Of a stretch of 9,040 nt of DNA, positions 5,797 through 9,040 are shown one piece after another. The DNA is from Caryophanales bacterium UBA1427 (GTDB taxonomy: Bacteria; Bacillota_I; Bacilli_A; ML615J-28; CAG-313), in contig DCTZ01000001.1 of the NCBI GenBank assembly GCA_002329485.1, positions 11,647 through 20,686 of the forward strand, written 5' to 3'. The number at the start of each line of letters is the position of its first letter. The stretch's first letter is position 1. Below the pieces are notes generated by a model, which worked only from the letters and a program-made list of their open reading frames with translations, was not told the DNA's origin and made no database searches. The position numbers and the translations under genes were made by a program.

Positions 5797-5850
5797 ATGT
5801 TTGACATTTTTGGGGGAAAGCCGGAGAATATAGGTTTGCAAGAAGGATGA
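5797..5850 (+). pseudogene. Short leader frame, possibly the remnant N-terminus of a DUF1499-like protein
   Basis: From ATG 5797 (or 5791) an open frame reads MFDIFGGKPENIGLQEG and stops at TGA 5848-5850, three bases before the next gene's ATG. The K-P-E-N-I-G-L-x-x-G pattern resembles the start of DUF1499 proteins as I remember them (R/K-P-x-N-L-G-V-x-D-G). It may be a leftover of a deleted gene whose promoter now drives the CPBP gene, or a leader peptide translationally coupled to it. The predicted transcript start falls on or next to the ATG, so it would have to be translated almost leaderless. Confidence 0.3.
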
Positions 5851-5853
5851 TTT

Positions 5854-6696
5854 ATGGAACAGGCAAAAAGGGGTAAATCTCAAAAAGCAGTTGTTTTTTT
5901 CTTTGTTACGGTTATTATTTCGACTTGGCTCATATGGCTTCCCGCTTTTTTAATCCAAAAGCAAATAATCCGGATAAAGTTACCTTGGGATTTTTTCGTC
6001 ACCGCCGGAACCTTTGTTCCGTCGCTGTTCGGATTGTTGTTTGCTTATCTTTGCGGAGGAAAAACGGAGTTGCTTTCCTTATTGAAATCGCTGATCAATG
6101 TGCGAATCGGGATTAAGGGTTGGGTAATTACTTTTCTGATTCTGCCGGCTGTTTCGGCTGTTTCCTGTTTGATTTTTTATCTTTGGGAAGGAAGTCTTCC
6201 CGAAAAGCAGTTCCCCTTGTGGTCTATTCCCCTTGCTTTTGTTTACATTCTTATTATGATGGGACCCTTAGGCGAGGAAATGGGTTGGCGGGGATTTGCA
6301 CTTAAAAGAATGTTGGCAAGTCAGACTCCGCTTGAAGCATCTTTTTGGCTTGGCATGATTTGGTCATTTTGGCATTTACCGTTATTTTTTATCAACGGTA
6401 CGACCCAAAACGCTTTGCTTTCTTTCGGAATCGTCCCGGCTGTTGCGGGATATTTTCTCTATACCATGATGATTTCTTTGTTGATAACCTTGCTTTTCGT
6501 AATCAGCAAAGGCAGCGTGTTCGGGTCAATAATGTTGCATGCCGCGGGAAATCTTTCCCTGGGGGTTGTCCCCATCATTTTATCTCCCCAAGGAGCGATT
6601 GTTTTGCTACTTGTCTTGGGAATTACCGAATCGTTTGTTTTATTCGGAAACAAGCAGATTATGTTTAAAAAATTTGACAGAAAGGATTTATTGTAA
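5854..6696 (+). CDS. CPBP family intramembrane glutamic endopeptidase (Abi/CAAX protease-like)
   Basis: A 280-residue integral membrane protein with about seven or eight hydrophobic segments and a basic N-terminus (EQAKRGKSQK). It carries the three CPBP motifs: E141-E142-M-G-W-R146 (EExxxR), F-W-H174 in WSFWHLP, and H229-A-A-G-N233. These are the residues that build the active site in Rce1-like and bacteriocin-immunity-type homologues. Family members are proteases of prenylated or other membrane substrates, bacteriocin self-immunity proteins or processing factors; which applies here cannot be read from sequence. The start has AGAAGGA (5841-5847) six bases upstream. It is the first gene of a two-gene unit with the methyltransferase, whose ATG comes two bases after this stop. 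No bacteriocin-like small ORF was found beside it. Confidence 0.9.
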   Translation: MEQAKRGKSQKAVVFFFVTVIISTWLIWLPAFLIQKQIIRIKLPWDFFVTAGTFVPSLFGLLFAYLCGGKTELLSLLKSLINVRIGIKGWVITFLILPAVSAVSCLIFYLWEGSLPEKQFPLWSIPLAFVYILIMMGPLGEEMGWRGFALKRMLASQTPLEASFWLGMIWSFWHLPLFFINGTTQNALLSFGIVPAVAGYFLYTMMISLLITLLFVISKGSVFGSIMLHAAGNLSLGVVPIILSPQGAIVLLLVLGITESFVLFGNKQIMFKKFDRKDLL

Positions 6697-6698
6697 TT

Positions 6699-7367
6699 AT
6701 GGAAAATGAATATTTGAAATTGAAGGAATTTTGGAACGAGTATTTTAAAAACAGCCAAACTTTCGAAGTGGCCGGCAAATGGATTGAAGACGAAAATTTC
6801 AATTCCGCAATCAAAAAATATATCCGAGAAGGCGCAAAAGTCTTGGATTTCGGTTGTGGCAACGGTTGGGGATTGATTGAGATTGCCTATACCGTTAATC
6901 TCGGAGAAGGAATCGGGATGGATCAGAGCGAGTATGCGGTTGAATGTTCCAATCGCACAGTTGAAGCATCAAATATCGGTAACCTTAAATTTGTAGTCGG
7001 GGATGAAACTACCATGGATAATTATCGGGATTATTTTGATGTGGTGTTTAGTATCAATACTTTCGATGTTATAACGAACGAAGCCTTGGAAAATGTGGCG
7101 CTCGGCTGCCAAAAAGTTTTGCAAAAAGGCGGATATCTCTTGGTGGGCCTCAATCCGGACTATCCTATGAGTTTTTTGGAAAAAGCCGGTTACGAAAAAA
7201 AGAACGGTTATTTGATTAAGAATGATATTATCAGGGGCAATTTCAAAACCACGGACGAATGGATTGAATTTTTGAGTAAATATTTCACTTTTGTGGAAAA
7301 AGTAGATTTTGCTTTAACGGAATTGGATAAGACTTATCCGAGAAGAATGCTGGTATTAAAAAAATAA
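6699..7367 (+). CDS. Class I SAM-dependent methyltransferase
   Basis: A 222-residue cytosolic protein predicted to move a methyl group from S-adenosylmethionine to an unknown acceptor. Motif I, L49-D-F-G-C-G-N-G56, binds SAM. An acidic residue ends strand two (GIGMD), and a FDVVFSINTFDVI strand matches motif IV, followed by LQKGGYLLVG. This is the fold of small-molecule or lipid methyltransferases in the UbiE/Methyltransf_11 group. The N-terminal 30 residues (KLKEFWNEYF) are a helical cap. It starts two bases after the CPBP gene's stop, using AAAGGA at 6681-6686 inside that gene, so the two are surely co-transcribed and may be coupled. It ends just before a strong terminator. The pairing suggests a shared membrane- or peptide-related task, but this is inference. 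Confidence 0.88.
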   Translation: MENEYLKLKEFWNEYFKNSQTFEVAGKWIEDENFNSAIKKYIREGAKVLDFGCGNGWGLIEIAYTVNLGEGIGMDQSEYAVECSNRTVEASNIGNLKFVVGDETTMDNYRDYFDVVFSINTFDVITNEALENVALGCQKVLQKGGYLLVGLNPDYPMSFLEKAGYEKKNGYLIKNDIIRGNFKTTDEWIEFLSKYFTFVEKVDFALTELDKTYPRRMLVLKK

Positions 7368-7372
7368 ACTGC

Positions 7373-7433
7373 GCAAAAAAGAGGGTTTTAAACGGGCTTT
7401 TTACCTGATAGCTCGGTAAAAAACCTTTTTTGC
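7373..7433 (+). terminator. Two-tier intrinsic terminator after the methyltransferase gene
   Basis: An inner perfect stem, TTTTTACC (7398-7405) with GGTAAAAA (7415-7422), sits within outer arms GCAAAAAA (7373-7380) and TTTTTTGC (7426-7433). The outer A and T arms make it usable in both directions. Confidence 0.8.
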
Positions 7434-7464
7434 TTTTCGGATAAAAATAATTATCTTAAATTGT

Positions 7465-7492
7465 TTGTGTTAGTTTTTTTAAGTGATAAAAT
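7465..7492 (+). promoter_or_regulatory. Possible promoter of the broken serine hydrolase gene
   Basis: TTGTGT (7465-7470), 16 bases, then TAAAAT (7487-7492) with a TGA extension. The match is modest. GGAG at 7550-7553 and ATG at 7563 follow. Confidence 0.4.
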
Positions 7493-7562
7493 TTTACCGG
7501 AATTATTTGGTTAAAAACAATTATTTCGGCCAAAAGTGCCAATTTAAATGGAGTTAAGAAAA

Positions 7563-7920
7563 ATGTCAAAAAGATTTTTTTCAGTGTTCGCAAATTAGCT
7601 TTTATTTAAGGGTTTGTCCTTTTGTTGTTTTTGTCTGTATGCAACCTGAAAACCAATAAACTCAATCGCTTCGAAGCAATGAAAAAGTTGGGGGAAGAGG
7701 TTGCAGAAACGTATATCAGTTTGGGTGTCGACAGTTTGCAGTATGCCATGATGCATCGGAACGAAGTTATTTTGACCGGGACCGATTGGCCAAAACCTTT
7801 GTCAACGGGGTCGCGACTCCGCCAGAAACCGTTAACCTAATCGGAACCAGGGGAATTTATTCGACCGCACTCGATTTGTGCAAATTCTGACAAGGTTTTA
7901 TTGAAAACAGAATAAAAGTA
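7563..7920 (+). pseudogene. Remnant of a serine beta-lactamase-like hydrolase
   Basis: Pieces of one protein appear in three frames. A start with ribosome site (GGAG 7550-7553, ATG 7563) gives MSKRFFSVFAN and then a TAG. The next piece (from about 7610) gives a signal-like LLLFLSVC and a stretch ending in GVDSLQYAMMHRNEVILTG near 7779, resembling the N-terminal strands of class C/PBP-type serine hydrolases. A third frame (about 7780-7890) reads KTFVNGVATPPETVNLIGTRG and then IYSTALDLCKF, matching the G-x-x-S-T-A-x-D-L segment that lies much later in such enzymes. TGA (7888-7890) replaces a sense codon, and QGFIENRIK follows in the same frame. The region that should hold the catalytic S-x-x-K is deleted at the 7775-7785 junction, and the C-terminal part is gone. 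L-S-V-C looks like a worn lipobox. The gene is dead; the family call is from pattern memory. Confidence 0.62.
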
Positions 7921-7954
7921 AAGCAAAATGATTTTTCGGTCATTTTGCTTTTTT
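7920..7954 (+). terminator. Intrinsic terminator after the hydrolase remnant
   Basis: AAAGCAAAATGA (7920-7931) pairs perfectly with TCATTTTGCTTT (7940-7951), with an 8-base loop and a run of six T's. It survives although its gene is broken. Confidence 0.9.
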
Positions 7955-7969
7955 CAGGGATGTTCATTT

Positions 7970-7988
7970 AATGGGGAAATTCCCCATT
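7970..7988. repeat. 19-base palindrome
   Basis: AATGGGGAA-A-TTCCCCATT is a perfect inverted repeat around a single central base. The tiny spacer makes it more like a protein-binding operator than an RNA hairpin. It lies between two terminators. Confidence 0.5.
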
Positions 7989-8020
7989 TATTTTAAAGAG
8001 CCCAAAACGTCAAAAATAGT

Positions 8021-8045
8021 GCGCAGAGAAATCTGCGCTTTTTTT
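8021..8045 (+). terminator. Second intrinsic terminator with no gene in front of it
   Basis: GCGCAGA (8021-8027), loop GAAA, TCTGCGC (8032-8038), then seven T's. It is a textbook terminator 67 bases beyond the previous one, with no gene between. It may end a short RNA or back up the first. Confidence 0.85.
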
Positions 8046-8132
8046 CAGAAAATATTTTTTATCAAATTATCTCAAGAAAAGACAAAAATTGACACTTGTT
8101 TCCTATTTCCGGGAAAATTCTTAATTAAACGG
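8046..8132. other. Gene-free stretch before the lipoprotein promoter
   Basis: Together with 7891-8045 this makes about 325 bases without an intact gene. A small frame spanning 7971-8177 runs through the palindrome and the terminator, lacks a ribosome site and is not credible. A perfect TTGACA at 8089-8094 has no -10 box at proper distance. Confidence 0.4.
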
Positions 8133-8161
8133 TTCAAAAAGGTTTTGCTTTATGGTATAAT
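8133..8161 (+). promoter_or_regulatory. Promoter of the lipoprotein gene
   Basis: TTCAAA (8133-8138), a 17-base spacer, then TATAAT (8156-8161) with a TGG extension. The mRNA leader would be about 50 bases long. Confidence 0.85.
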
Positions 8162-8215
8162 CAAAGAGTATTATTAAGCAATTTTTACTCAAAAAAATAA
8201 ATAAAGGGGTAATAA

Positions 8216-8971
8216 ATGATGCGAAAGAAAATTCTATTTACTTTTATGATTTTCCTTACTTTTATCTTTCTGACCGGATGTGCTTTTTTTAGTGAAAAAA
8301 TTACCTATTATACGGTAAGGTTTTATGCCAATGAAACCTTAATCAAAACCGAATCTGTACGAAGCGGCTATTATGCGACTTATCCGGAGGCACCGGAAGT
8401 AAGGGGTTATACTTTTAAGGGATGGGACGTCGAACCGGTTCCGGTTTTGTCAAGTTTACAAATCCATGCCCTTTATGAGATAAACCATTACACCATTACT
8501 TATGTCAATGACGGAAATCCGGTTGACAATCCGACCTCATATACCGTTTTGGATGAATTTGTCTTAAACAATCCGACCAAAGACGGTATTGCCTTCTTGG
8601 GGTGGTTTCTTGACGGACAAAAAGTGGAAAAGATTGAAAAAGGAACGATTGGCGATTTGACTTTAATTGCGTTATTCGATATTCAGTCGACGGATGTTTT
8701 TCAGGATAAAACAGCCCTCGAAAACGAGTATCAAGACCTGTTGAGCGGAATCGTTGAAAGACTTGATCCTTTGCCTGTAATAGGAATAAACAAGCAATCT
8801 AAAATAACCTGGCAGTCGGACTCCACCGCAGTTTCGGTTGATCCTGATTCCGGAGCGGTGACAATCACCAAAGGCGACTTTGAGAACGAAGTTGTCTTAT
8901 ATGCAATCGTGGAAAAGGATAATTTTGTTGAACTTTGCAAGTTCCGTTTCACGATACCAGCCAATTCCTGA
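8216..8971 (+). CDS. Lipoprotein with two InlB B-type repeats and a bacterial Ig-like domain
   Basis: A 251-residue secreted lipoprotein anchored on the outer face of the membrane. The signal peptide has basic residues (RKK), a long hydrophobic core and the lipobox L19-T-G-C22, so C22 would carry the lipid. Two Listeria-Bacteroides (InlB B/Flg_new) repeats follow. The first, about 31-86, holds YTVRFY...GYTFKGW; the second, about 90-153, holds YTITYVNDG...GIAFLGWF. The C-terminal part (about 160-248) reads like the atypical bacterial Ig fold: I-T-W-Q-S-D-S-x-A-V-S-V, then D-x-x-G-A-V-T-I, ending in KFRFTIPA. Such domains act in adhesion or carry larger surface proteins. Here there is no enzyme domain, so the role is unknown. 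AAAGGGG (8203-8209) supports ATG 8216 at 6 bases or ATG 8219 at 9. It has its own promoter. Confidence 0.88.
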   Translation: MMRKKILFTFMIFLTFIFLTGCAFFSEKITYYTVRFYANETLIKTESVRSGYYATYPEAPEVRGYTFKGWDVEPVPVLSSLQIHALYEINHYTITYVNDGNPVDNPTSYTVLDEFVLNNPTKDGIAFLGWFLDGQKVEKIEKGTIGDLTLIALFDIQSTDVFQDKTALENEYQDLLSGIVERLDPLPVIGINKQSKITWQSDSTAVSVDPDSGAVTITKGDFENEVVLYAIVEKDNFVELCKFRFTIPANS

Positions 8972-8980
8972 TGGGGTTTA

Positions 8981-9003
8981 GATTGTTTTTCCCAAAAACA
9001 ATC
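8981..9003 (+). other. Perfect hairpin after the lipoprotein gene
   Basis: GATTGTTTTT (8981-8990) pairs perfectly with AAAAACAATC (8994-9003) around a CCC loop. No T run follows on either strand, so it is a weak terminator candidate, perhaps an mRNA-end stabiliser. Confidence 0.5.
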
Positions 9004-9033
9004 CCGATTATAAATTATTTACCGAATGATATT

Positions 9034-9040
9034 AAAGGAG
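9034..9040 (+). promoter_or_regulatory. Ribosome binding site of a gene beyond the window edge
   Basis: AAAGGAG forms the last seven bases of the window. By spacing, a start codon should lie 5-10 bases outside. A TATAAA-like box at 9009-9014 lacks a good -35. Confidence 0.55.

Noticed and set aside
8089..8118. Promoter with perfect TTGACA at 8089-8094
   Set aside because: At 16-18 bases the only hexamers are GGAAAA/GAAAAT-like, and a better promoter for the same gene lies at 8133-8161.
7971..8177. 68-codon plus-strand frame
   Set aside because: It runs through the palindrome, a perfect terminator and the lipoprotein promoter, and lacks a ribosome site.
711..8971. Mycoplasma genetic code (TGA as tryptophan)
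   Set aside because: Tryptophans in the genes are TGG, and reading through the TGA after the GNAT or lipoprotein genes only adds a few residues of non-conserved sequence.
1..9040. CRISPR arrays, tRNA/rRNA genes, insertion sequences, attachment sites
   Set aside because: No regularly spaced direct repeats, no cloverleaf or rRNA-like sequence, no transposase or integrase frames, and no terminal inverted repeats were seen.

Overview
The window is AT-rich DNA from a Gram-positive-type bacterium. AAGGAGG-type ribosome sites, U-tailed hairpin terminators, consensus -10 boxes with TGn extensions, and a lipoprotein with InlB-type repeats point to Bacillota or a relative. The InlB repeat plus bacterial Ig-like lipoprotein would suit the Acholeplasma/Izemoplasma side of Bacilli, but that placement is inference. 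Every tryptophan I checked is TGG, and TGA ends genes, so the Mycoplasma code does not apply.

Layout. 2-713: a tandem acetyltransferase (GNAT) gene that appears split by a one-base frameshift near 170, followed by a short-chain dehydrogenase (813-1535). A bidirectional terminator (1563-1600) separates it from a convergent aldo-keto reductase (1600-2433, minus strand) with its own strong promoter. A 500-base divergent intergenic region leads to a 6-pyruvoyl-tetrahydropterin-synthase/QueD-like gene (2935-3495), which has an unusual active site and a C-terminal zinc ribbon; its leader can form alternative hairpins. Next are a flavodoxin (3675-4115) and a six-helix membrane diguanylate cyclase (4268-5338, TTG start). 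A 420-base structured, gene-free stretch follows. Then comes a two-gene unit: a CPBP-type membrane protease homologue (5854-6696) and a SAM-dependent methyltransferase (6699-7367). After it lie the wreck of a serine beta-lactamase-like hydrolase (7563-7920), two closely spaced terminators, and an InlB-repeat lipoprotein (8216-8971). The window ends on a ribosome-binding site for a gene outside it.

How it fits together. Most genes are single transcription units with their own promoter and terminator, so the window reads as a set of independent housekeeping/accessory genes rather than one pathway. Three are redox enzymes (SDR, AKR, flavodoxin), one makes cyclic di-GMP, and two are at the cell surface or membrane. 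I see no mobile element, CRISPR array, tRNA or rRNA. I do not see a clear novel multi-gene system. The most interesting items are the atypical PTPS-like protein with its structured leader, the gene-free structured region before the CPBP gene, and three traces of gene decay.
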